DNA of 6,405 bases from Stomatobaculum longum (lineage in GTDB: Bacteria; Bacillota; Clostridia; Lachnospirales; Lachnospiraceae): assembly GCA_905370385.1 (NCBI GenBank), contig CAJPKN010000092.1:1-6405 (forward strand). The letters run 5' to 3'. The notes beneath the pieces were generated by a model that had not been told where the DNA came from, searched no databases, and saw only the letters and a program-made list of their open reading frames with translations. The position numbers and the translations under genes are program-made. Below are positions 1 to 6,100 of this stretch, piece by piece. Numbering within the stretch: the first letter of the stretch is position 1; each line of letters starts with the position of its first letter.

Positions 1-1
1 C

Positions 2-220
2 GTGAGCTACGACTCGAACCTCGGCAGTGCAACGCCGCCGACCGAGAGCAATATCAAGTACGGTCATTTCGCGACGCAGCCCGGCAATGCTGCAGGCACA
101 AGTTCTCCGGCGGGAGACAGAGTCGGCTTCCATTTCTTGCACTGGATTGACACACAGACCGGTCAGGTCTTTCACTTCGGAGATCCGATTACGAGAGATG
201 TGAACTTACAGGCGGTTTGG
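2..220 (+). other. B-repeat-like domain A1
   Basis: This stretch of about 73 residues has the InlB B-repeat (Listeria-Bacteroides repeat) layout: a V-S-Y opening, a central F-HW, then FGDPIT-D and a closing L-AVW. It carries a Gly/Ser/Ala/Pro insertion ending in SPAGD that also occurs in A2 but not in A3. The family forms small beta-rich, ubiquitin-like extracellular domains. The first residues may be missing at the window edge. Confidence 0.8.
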
Positions 221-2893
221 GCAAGAAACGGCTACACGGTCACGGTCAACGACGGACCGGATGCAACGACGCCGAATCAGAACATTTCGACGCAGCTTAT
301 TCCGCACGGAGATCCGGCGACCGAGCCGACTCGTCCGAACAACAAGCCCGGCCATCACTTTGACGGCTGGAAGACGAGTAGCAATACACCGTACACCTTC
401 GGTACCCCGGTGACGGAGAATCAGACGATTCACGCAAGCTACGCCCCGAACCACTACACGGTGAAGTATGAGGCGAACGGCAGCAATGTGAGCGGCACAG
501 TCGCGGATTCGCAGCATACCTATGACCTTGCGGCGCCGCTCACGCAGAACAGTTACACGAGACCCGGCTATCAGTTCAGCGGCTGGGCAGAGCGTCCGGA
601 CGGCAGCGGAACGCAGTATACGGATCAGCAGTCGGTGATCAACCTCACGCAGGTGGACGGCGACACCGTGCATCTCTATGCAGTTTGGACACCGGTCACA
701 CCGTATCAGCTAGACCTCGGCGTGCAGAAGATCCTGAGCGGAGAAATAGGCCTTGCACTCGGTACGGGTGAGACTTCCCCGTTGAATACGGAGAACTTCC
801 GCTTCAAGCTGATCGCTGTCAACACCACGGCAGCGGGAGTCAGTGCACTGCCGATGCCGAACGGCACGGTGGGAGCGCAGGAGACGGAACTCGGCATCAA
901 CGGCGCGGGTAATGCGAATTTCGGACCCATGTCCTTTGTCTACGAGGGCGATTACATCTATCGCCTTACGGAGATTGCGGGCACGGAGACCGGATACAGC
1001 TATGACCCGGCGGTCTATGAGCTTACGGTTCGCGTGAGCCAGGCGGGTGTCACGATGAACGGAAACGTAACGGTGAAGAAGGACGGCGGCACAGCGACAG
1101 CGCTGACCGGTGACCTTGACTTTACCAACGACTATCGTCTGCCGCGCTACCAAGTGAGCTTTAACCCGAACGGCGGCTCGAATACCCCGAGCACGCAGAC
1201 GGTGCGCTACGGCGATCCGGCATTCGCACCGAGCAATGCACCCGGAACCGGCAGTCCTGCCGGCGATAAGACGGGACAGCACTTCATGCACTGGGCAAAG
1301 CCGGACGGTACGCCGTATCACTTCGGCGATCCGGTGACGGCAGATACGCTGCTCACGGCAATTTGGGATACCAATCGCTATACGATTACGGTCATTGATG
1401 CACCGGATGCAAACCCGGGACATCAGAGCCGCATTATCACGACGGACAACCAAATTCCGCACGGCGCTACTCCGGTGGAGCCGCAGCACCCGGATAATAA
1501 GACGGATCACGTCTTCGATCACTGGGAGAAGCCCGACGGCAGTCCGTATCGCTTTGACGAGCCCATGACCGGAGATTTGACTGTGCATGCGGTGTACCGT
1601 CGGAAGCAGTACGATGTGCAGTTTGAGAAGAACGGTTCCTTTGTAAGCGGAAATATGTCGAACCAGCACTTCAACGGCGGTGAGACCAAGCCGCTCAACA
1701 GCAATGTCTATACTCGTCCGGGCTATGTGTTCGGCGGTTGGGGCAGAACGCCGGATGCGGCGACGCCTGCGTTCGGCGACGGACAGACCGTTTCGAATCT
1801 CACGCAGACGGACGGCGAAACCGTAAAGCTCTATGCGGTCTGGACCCCGGTTACCCCGGCTATCGCAGCGGTACCGACGGTCAACAAGCAGATTACCGGT
1901 GATACGCCGCACAATGCGGGACGCTTCACGTTTGAATTGAGCGCGGTCAGCACAACTGCGGTGCAGTCGGAACTTCCGATGCCCGCAAGCGCGCAGGGAA
2001 ATACGGACCGCATTCAAGTGGAAGGTGCGGGTCAGAGCAACTTCGGAAACATCAGCTTCCGTTTCCCGGGTACCTATGTGTACCGGATTGCGGAGCTCCC
2101 GGAGGGCAGAAAGGGCTTCAGCTTTGATCCGGACGAAGTGACGCTCACCTATATCGTGACGCAGAACGGCACAAATCTGAATGTGGTGACGAGCGCGCAG
2201 AAGAACGGTAACCCCGTTACGGATGCGAACTTTGTGAACCGCTTCACGACGCCGGACTACACGATTACCTTCGACGGAAACGGCTCCTGGGTCACGGTGC
2301 CCTCGCAGTCGGTGAGAGAGGGCGGTCGCGGCACGGATCCGCAGAAGAATATGCTGAGAACCGAGAGCAAGTTCATCGGTTGGTATTTAAACGGTCAGCC
2401 TTATGACTTCAGCACGCCGGTTTACGATGACATCACCTTGGTCGCAATGTACGAGTACAAGTCGAGCGGAGACAATTCCGGCGGCAGCGGCGGAGGCGGA
2501 AACGGTGGCGGAGGCGGAAACGGTGGCGGAGGCGGCAGTTCCTCCGGCGGACACGGCAGCGTGAAGCCGAATACCAATCCGAATCCGATTCAGCCGACAA
2601 TCCCGACGAATCCGGGCATTGCGGACAATGTGCTTCCTCCGGTTGATTACAATGAGCCGGTGCCGCAACAGCAGGCAGAGGAGAAGAAGACGCCGACAGG
2701 CGAGGCACTTTCCCCGGACAGCCGAAATAAGGGCACTTCCGCTCGCGGAACCACGGAACGCAGTAAGCGAGGTAAGCTCCCGAAGACGGGAGAGGCACCG
2801 ATGGCAAACCCGCTTCCGAATCTTGCGGCTTTGACGCTTGCGGCTTATGCGCTGTTTGCGGAGGAGAAGCGCAGACGGGAGAAGGCAGAATAA
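2..2893 (+). CDS. LPXTG-anchored modular surface protein with InlB-type B repeats and pilin isopeptide domains (C-terminal part, 5' truncated)
   Basis: This is the C-terminal 963 residues of a secreted protein expected to be covalently attached to peptidoglycan by a sortase. Domains in order (numbered from the first in-frame codon, GTG at 2) are: B-repeat-like A1 (1-73), B1 (78-147) and C1 (152-229); pilin domain D1 (about 233-379); A2 (383-455), B2 (460-532) and C2 (537-614); pilin domain D2 (about 618-748); A3 (753-817); a Gly-rich linker (about 821-854); a Pro/Asn-rich linker; LPKTGE (926-931); a hydrophobic stretch; and a basic tail. The GTG at 2 is not a credible start. It encodes the Val of a repeat whose counterpart in copy 2 (VSFNPNGGS) is internal, and no ribosome binding site or signal peptide precedes it. 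B repeats and Spy0128-type domains are known from Gram-positive adhesins and pili, so a role as an adhesin or extended stalk is likely. The ligand cannot be inferred. No cysteine is present, as is usual for such exported proteins. A terminator follows the stop codon by about 20 bp. Confidence 0.96.
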   Translation: MSYDSNLGSATPPTESNIKYGHFATQPGNAAGTSSPAGDRVGFHFLHWIDTQTGQVFHFGDPITRDVNLQAVWARNGYTVTVNDGPDATTPNQNISTQLIPHGDPATEPTRPNNKPGHHFDGWKTSSNTPYTFGTPVTENQTIHASYAPNHYTVKYEANGSNVSGTVADSQHTYDLAAPLTQNSYTRPGYQFSGWAERPDGSGTQYTDQQSVINLTQVDGDTVHLYAVWTPVTPYQLDLGVQKILSGEIGLALGTGETSPLNTENFRFKLIAVNTTAAGVSALPMPNGTVGAQETELGINGAGNANFGPMSFVYEGDYIYRLTEIAGTETGYSYDPAVYELTVRVSQAGVTMNGNVTVKKDGGTATALTGDLDFTNDYRLPRYQVSFNPNGGSNTPSTQTVRYGDPAFAPSNAPGTGSPAGDKTGQHFMHWAKPDGTPYHFGDPVTADTLLTAIWDTNRYTITVIDAPDANPGHQSRIITTDNQIPHGATPVEPQHPDNKTDHVFDHWEKPDGSPYRFDEPMTGDLTVHAVYRRKQYDVQFEKNGSFVSGNMSNQHFNGGETKPLNSNVYTRPGYVFGGWGRTPDAATPAFGDGQTVSNLTQTDGETVKLYAVWTPVTPAIAAVPTVNKQITGDTPHNAGRFTFELSAVSTTAVQSELPMPASAQGNTDRIQVEGAGQSNFGNISFRFPGTYVYRIAELPEGRKGFSFDPDEVTLTYIVTQNGTNLNVVTSAQKNGNPVTDANFVNRFTTPDYTITFDGNGSWVTVPSQSVREGGRGTDPQKNMLRTESKFIGWYLNGQPYDFSTPVYDDITLVAMYEYKSSGDNSGGSGGGGNGGGGGNGGGGGSSSGGHGSVKPNTNPNPIQPTIPTNPGIADNVLPPVDYNEPVPQQQAEEKKTPTGEALSPDSRNKGTSARGTTERSKRGKLPKTGEAPMANPLPNLAALTLAAYALFAEEKRRREKAE
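233..442 (+). other. B-repeat-like domain B1
   Basis: This domain starts at YTVTV and contains a D-PDA motif, then IPHGDP, EP-RPNNK, HHFDGW, a T-F/PVT segment and a closing H-SY. It pairs with B2, which shares YTITV, D-PDA, IPHG, PDNK and HVFDHW. The layout fits the B-repeat fold, but the opening strand differs from A and C, so the two copies form their own subtype. Confidence 0.75.
455..688 (+). other. B-repeat-like domain C1
   Basis: This domain starts YTVKYEANGS-VSG, continues through YTRPGYQFSGWAERPDG, and ends NLTQVDGDTVHLYAVW. The GY-F-GW core and the terminal LYAVW are typical of InlB-type B repeats. A conserved TPVTP linker joins it to the pilin domain that follows. Confidence 0.82.
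698..1138 (+). other. Spy0128/FctA-type pilin isopeptide domain D1
   Basis: Key segments, in order, are GVQKILSG, NFRFKLIAV, LPMPNG, INGAGNANFG, EGDYIYRLTE, YSYDPAVYELTV and FTNDYR. This is the pattern of the streptococcal pilin isopeptide-linkage domain family. Family knowledge predicts a spontaneous intramolecular bond between the first-strand Lys (K243, codon at 728) and the Asn of the final strand (N376, codon at 1127), helped by the Glu of the Y-Y-L-E strand (E324, codon at 971). The bond itself is inferred from motif positions. Confidence 0.85.
1148..1366 (+). other. B-repeat-like domain A2
   Basis: This domain begins YQVSFNPNGGS, carries TQTVRYGDP, the same SPAGD insertion as A1, a HFMHW core and HFGDPVT, and ends AIW. 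It is closer to the textbook B-repeat than A1 because it keeps the NGG turn. Confidence 0.85.
1379..1597 (+). other. B-repeat-like domain B2
   Basis: This is the second copy of the B subtype. It contains YTITVIDAPDA, IPHG, EPQHPDNK, HVFDHWEKPDG, FDEPMT-D and a closing VHAVY. It aligns with B1 over its full length. Confidence 0.78.
1610..1843 (+). other. B-repeat-like domain C2
   Basis: This is the second copy of the C subtype. It opens YDVQFEKNGSFVSG, continues through YTRPGYVFGGWGRTPD, and ends NLTQTDGETVKLYAVW. It is followed by the same TPVTP linker as C1. Confidence 0.82.
1853..2245 (+). other. Spy0128/FctA-type pilin isopeptide domain D2
   Basis: This domain shows TVNKQITGD, GRFTFELSAV, LPMPAS, VEGAGQSNFGNISFRF, GTYVYRIAELPEG, FSFDPDEVTLTYIV and NFVNRF. 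The predicted bond partners are K629 (codon at 1886) and N746 (codon at 2237), with E698 (codon at 2093) as the assisting acid. The Lys-to-Asn interval is 117 residues against 133 in D1. The final motif is F-x-N-x-F rather than F-x-N-x-Y. The intact triad suggests the domain is functional. Confidence 0.85.
2258..2452 (+). other. Terminal InlB-type B repeat A3
   Basis: This is the most canonical B repeat of the set, at about 65 residues. It reads YTITFDGNGSW, then SKFIGWYLNGQPYDFSTPV, then DDITLVAMY. It lacks the SPAGD insertion of A1 and A2 and leads straight into the Gly-rich linker. It looks like a third supermodule that contains only its first domain. Confidence 0.9.
2492..2535 (+). repeat. 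In-frame 18-bp tandem repeat coding for a Gly/Asn linker
   Basis: Two perfect copies of GGAGGCGGAAACGGTGGC lie at 2492-2509 and 2510-2527, and a partial third copy starts at 2528. They encode G-G-G-N-G-G repeats inside a longer Gly/Ser stretch (about 2480-2563) just before the Pro/Asn-rich spacer. The likely role is a flexible hinge between the folded domains and the wall-spanning spacer. The unit is a multiple of three, so copy-number change would keep the frame. Confidence 0.9.
2777..2890 (+). other. C-terminal sortase sorting signal (LPKTGE, hydrophobic stretch, basic tail)
   Basis: LPKTG (2777-2791, residues 926-930) is followed by Glu, then by an Ala/Leu-rich stretch of about 17-19 residues (NPLPNLAALTLAAYALFA), and the protein ends EEKRRREKAE. 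By family knowledge a class A- or pilin-type sortase would cleave between Thr and Gly. The hydrophobic stretch is short, Ala-rich and contains two prolines near its start, so it is a modest membrane segment. A basic SKRGK run directly precedes the motif. Confidence 0.93.
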
Positions 2894-2912
2894 AAGAGTC
2901 ATACAAGTCTCG

Positions 2913-2944
2913 AAAGAGGCGCTGCTTGCGCAGCGCCTCTTTTT
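2913..2944 (+). terminator. Rho-independent terminator after the LPXTG gene
   Basis: A perfect 13-bp stem (AAAGAGGCGCTGC at 2913-2925 against 2930-2942) encloses a TTGC loop. The right arm runs into five T residues (2940-2944). It begins about 20 bp after the TAA stop at 2891-2893, the expected place for ending the upstream transcript. Confidence 0.93.
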
Positions 2945-2962
2945 GACGTTGTTTATACACTT

Positions 2963-2991
2963 TTGACTGGACACTTGTATATATATATGGT
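2963..2991 (+). promoter_or_regulatory. Candidate sigma-70-type promoter for the downstream gene
   Basis: TTGACT (2963-2968, five of six consensus bases) lies 17 nt before TATGGT (2986-2991, four of six). The surrounding patch is AT-rich, unlike the genes on either side. Transcription would start near 2998 and give a leader of about 95 nt. The -10 match is weak, and other TATATA registers in the 2979-2988 run are possible with poorer spacing. Confidence 0.45.
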
Positions 2992-3054
2992 AAAAATTAA
3001 AATTGGGTTAAGATATTTCGCAATTACGATTGATGCGTGAAAGTAGAATCAGTT

Positions 3055-3069
3055 GGTCTTCATGAGACC
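3055..3069 (+). promoter_or_regulatory. Small leader hairpin upstream of the ribosome binding site
   Basis: GGTCTT (3055-3060) can pair with GAGACC (3064-3069) around a CAT loop, giving five Watson-Crick pairs and one G-U pair. It ends 11 nt before AGGAGG and has no T tract, so it is not a terminator. It may affect translation or transcript stability, or may be chance. No known riboswitch core is recognised in the leader. Confidence 0.3.
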
Positions 3070-3080
3070 CGAAAGAGCCT

Positions 3081-3086
3081 AGGAGG
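3081..3086 (+). promoter_or_regulatory. Consensus Shine-Dalgarno site for the second gene
   Basis: AGGAGG lies five nt before the ATG at 3092. It fixes the start of the second gene, because the reading frame that follows immediately encodes a good signal peptide. Confidence 0.92.
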
Positions 3087-3091
3087 ACAGG

Positions 3092-3190
3092 ATGAGAGAG
3101 AGAGTTTGGAACCGTTGGAGACGAGCGCTTGCAATGCTGATAGCGCTGCTCTTGGCAATCGAAGCACTTCCGCTGCAGACGCTTGCTGCA
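3092..3190 (+). other. Signal peptide of the second surface protein
   Basis: The first 33 residues have a basic n-region (MRERVWNRWRRALA, five Arg), a hydrophobic core (MLIALLLAIEALPL) and a small-residue end (TLAAPA). Cleavage is likely after A32 or A33; A35 is an alternative. This indicates Sec export. There is no lipobox cysteine, so it is not a lipoprotein. A Glu sits inside the hydrophobic core, which is slightly unusual. Confidence 0.88.
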
Positions 3191-6100
3191 CCGGCACGAG
3201 GTGGTTATATCCCCTTGGTTGTCAGTGAGGATGAGGAAGAAGAAGCGGAAGATTACAGCGAAGATGCAGAGTTGATTGATGACAGGCCGCTGCTTGCAGC
3301 AGGCCTTTCTGCCCGTGCGCTGCGCGCGTCGGGTTCTAACGCTACCCTCAGCAATGCACTGCCGTTGGCAACTCCTTACGTTGCCTTCCGGCAGGCGTCA
3401 GGCGGCTATGCGCCTTGGACGGGGCCGGTGGATGATTCCAGTCTCACGGCGAGCAATAACTATGTGAAGCTGGATCCGGCCAACGCGGTCCTTAGGACGC
3501 CCGCGGACTTTGCCATCGGTAAGTACGGTGAGCGCATCTTCAGCGTGCAGTTTGCCTTCCGACCGGGCGAGGTTTCCGATCTTGTGAGAAATAACCTTGC
3601 AATGGAACTGTGGGTTCCGTCCGGTTTTAACCTGAACGGTATTCCGAGCGTGAACGGTGTGACCTTTACGAGCGCTCGTCAGGCGGACGGAAGCACAGTG
3701 CTGGTCGGTACCCCCTCGCCTTCGACCGCGAGTGTCAGCGGTCAGCTTACCATTACGCAGGATGCGAATAAGCTGATCAACGAGCTGCCGATTTCCGGCG
3801 GCGAATTGCCGTTCCGGATGCGTGTCATCAACAACTATCGTTCGACCGATCCGAGCAAGCCGCCGACACTCTATGCACTGGGCGGCGGCGATCACGATAA
3901 GACAACTGAGCTTATGCTGCGGACGGTCGGCGCTAACCCCACGGTTACGGTGACCAATCTCTCCGACAACAATACCTATATGCCCGGCGAAATCGGCGGA
4001 GCATCATACGCAAATCGGACCAGCCCCGGAACCCCCATCGGCAGAAATGTGAAGTCGAGCCAGGACTATCGCGCTTCGGCGGCAGACGATGCTTTCTACT
4101 TTCTGGGAGATGCCAATATGGGCCTCATGGATCCCTGGTGGCGCAAGAGCTTCGAAATCAAGGTGCATAAGGACGAGGGTTACCTCGCGGACGGATCCAA
4201 GATTCATCTGGTCCTGCCGGATGAGGGCGTGCGCTTCGATCAGGGCGGCGTACTCTACTGGAGCTATAAGACAGATGACGGTGTGGAGCTGCCCTGGACC
4301 GCAATCGGCTCCCGCCTTGATTTCAGAATCGGCGGGAACATCCGAGATCTGGTCATTAACGGTGTCAGCTACTATAACCAGCAGGTTACTGCGAACGCCT
4401 ATCGAGAGGCGGTTGCGGGTTCCGGACTCAGCTATGCGGATTTGTTCCGTAAACCCGGTACCTTCCACATCCGCTATTACCCGATGATGTATTATAACCG
4501 TCTCTACGAGGGGAACTGGAGCAACACGACGTATACGGCGGCTTCCGGTTCCTATCTGGAGCAGCCGGACAACACAAACTTCGGTGCAAAGGCAAAGACC
4601 GAGGGAACGCCGCTCAAGTTTAAATTGATTCAGGGTACTTCGCCGATTCGCATTAGGAGTGATCAGCTGGATGTAACCATAGGCGCGGAGTACAACCAGA
4701 CCCAGCTCAGTTCCGTTCCGCAGTACAGCTCGGTTTCTCCGGAGTACACCGATACCGAAGAGGTGAAGGCAAGCTTCCGTTTCGATGACGCAGACGATGC
4801 CTTCAAGATTCAGGACAATCTCTCAATCAAGTATGACTACGAGGAGGCGCTTTCACCGGTTTATCTGAATCACTTGGGGCTCGAGGAAAAGTACGGACTC
4901 AGCTATCGGCTATATATTAAGGATGCGGTGACGGGGCAGGTGGAAGTGAGAACCCTGGTACCCGGAAACGAGTATCCGACTTATACACCGCAGAGCATCA
5001 GCTATGCCGGGCAGACCGTCACAGAGTCCGTCATAGACGGAACCGGCATCACGGACTATACCTTTGCGGATGCAAATGCGGCAGGAAACAAGAAGTACAT
5101 TGCCCGCGTGGAGGTGTTCAAGAAGAAATATGACTACAACCACAGGGGCAGTTTCATGTACTGGCAGTGGGGAGCGGGAGAGGATAAGAGCTGGTTTACG
5201 TATAAGCTTCGCGCCTATCACCACCGTCTCTCGGACGGTACCGATATTCCGGATAACTACGAGGCAAAGATACAGCGCAGCGTGACCTCCGATCAGATTG
5301 CGGCAGAAGGCGGCGAAGCAGGCTTTGCGAGAGAGTTTAAGATTAAAACGCGTCACCTCTCGGATAATCTCCGCACCGCGACGCACGGCCTCGGAAATAT
5401 GGAGGTCAATCGTCATCCCGAGGTCAGCACCTTCGGTCTGTATGCGGTCATCAAGTATCCGGACACGATGGATTACAACATCGATGCGACCGGTGCCCCG
5501 ATTGCTTTCGGACAGCCGAACTATGACCCGGTCGTCATTGAACTGGCCGGAGATGCCATCACCCTCACCGAGTATTTGGAGAAGGCAGATCTTCGCCTCC
5601 TCGGTGTCACGGATCAGGCAGGTACCTACCACGATCTCGCGGCGGAAGGCATCGATTCGGAGGATCCGGCCTACTTAAAGGATGGCATTTCTCGCTATTC
5701 GAATACGCGGGTCACGGTTTTCTCGAACTCCAATGATAACGGTGCTTTTGACGGCAAGGTCTATGACCTGAACGCACTGGCAAATCATCTGGGCACAAGC
5801 TATTTTACCCGAGTGGTTGTTGCGCTTGAGGACATCAACAACCTGAAGACCAATGTCGCGACCGGAACTCTTCGGAATTACCGCTTCTTTACGCAGCAGA
5901 TTTACCCGGGACACAAAAACTACAACGGCGCGGTCGGCACGAACGGCGCTGCGGATCTTCCGAAAAACATCCCCTACACCAATACGCTCTTCTGCCGTTA
6001 CAGCGACTATAAGAGTGAAGTGGTGGACCACAACCCGCCGCAAGACACCACGATTCACGGCATCAGCCAGTATCACGGCACGGCGAGAAAGTCGAACGGT

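Larger units (their letters stand above)
2..2245 (+). repeat. Two diverged copies of a ~1,155-bp coding supermodule (A-B-C-D)
   Basis: The order of three B-repeat types plus one pilin domain occurs twice, at 2-1138 and 1148-2245. Matching landmarks are about 1,152-1,158 bp apart: the repeat-opening VSY/VSF codons at 2 and 1154, and the isopeptide Lys codons at 728 and 1886. Shared signatures include SPAGD with HFGDP in A, IPHG with FD-W in B, and YTRPGY with NLTQ-DG-TV-LYAVWTPVTP at the C/D junction. The copies are clearly homologous but differ at many codons, so this is an old duplication rather than a recent tandem copy. The first copy is probably cut by the window edge, and more copies may lie upstream. 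Confidence 0.9.

Noticed and set aside
2..4. GTG at the window start as the start codon of the first gene
   Set aside because: It encodes an internal Val of a B repeat, as the matching position in the second copy shows, and it has no upstream signal or signal peptide. The gene continues beyond the window.
710..2017. Long open frame on the - strand (about 435 codons)
   Set aside because: It lies antisense to well-supported repeat domains, and its product is rich in Arg, Leu, Ile and Val without domain structure. It is explained by GC-rich codon use on the + strand, where TTA, CTA and TCA are rare.
2..2245. Recent tandem duplication or mobile element as the source of the repeats
   Set aside because: The copies differ at many nucleotides and codons, and there are no transposase fragments, terminal inverted repeats or target duplications. 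The repetition is that of old protein domains.
2387..2974. Overlapping - strand open frames across the linker and terminator
   Set aside because: They are antisense to the Gly-rich linker, give low-complexity Arg/Ser/Ala peptides, and run through the terminator hairpin.
3001..3025. Inverted repeat AATTG/CAATT as an operator
   Set aside because: Only five AT-rich base pairs separated by 15 nt, which is easily chance in this AT-rich patch.
2945..3091. Riboswitch, small RNA or tRNA in the intergenic region
   Set aside because: No conserved aptamer core, T-box motif or cloverleaf could be found by eye. Only a six-pair hairpin is present.
3037..3228. Short + strand frame starting at GTG 3037
   Set aside because: It overlaps the signal peptide region of the second gene in another frame and lacks a ribosome binding site. 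AGGAGG clearly serves the ATG at 3092.
4910..5632. - strand open frame of 240 codons inside the second gene
   Set aside because: The + strand frame is continuous, has a strong start and encodes an exported protein. The antisense product shows no recognisable domain and no convincing start signal.
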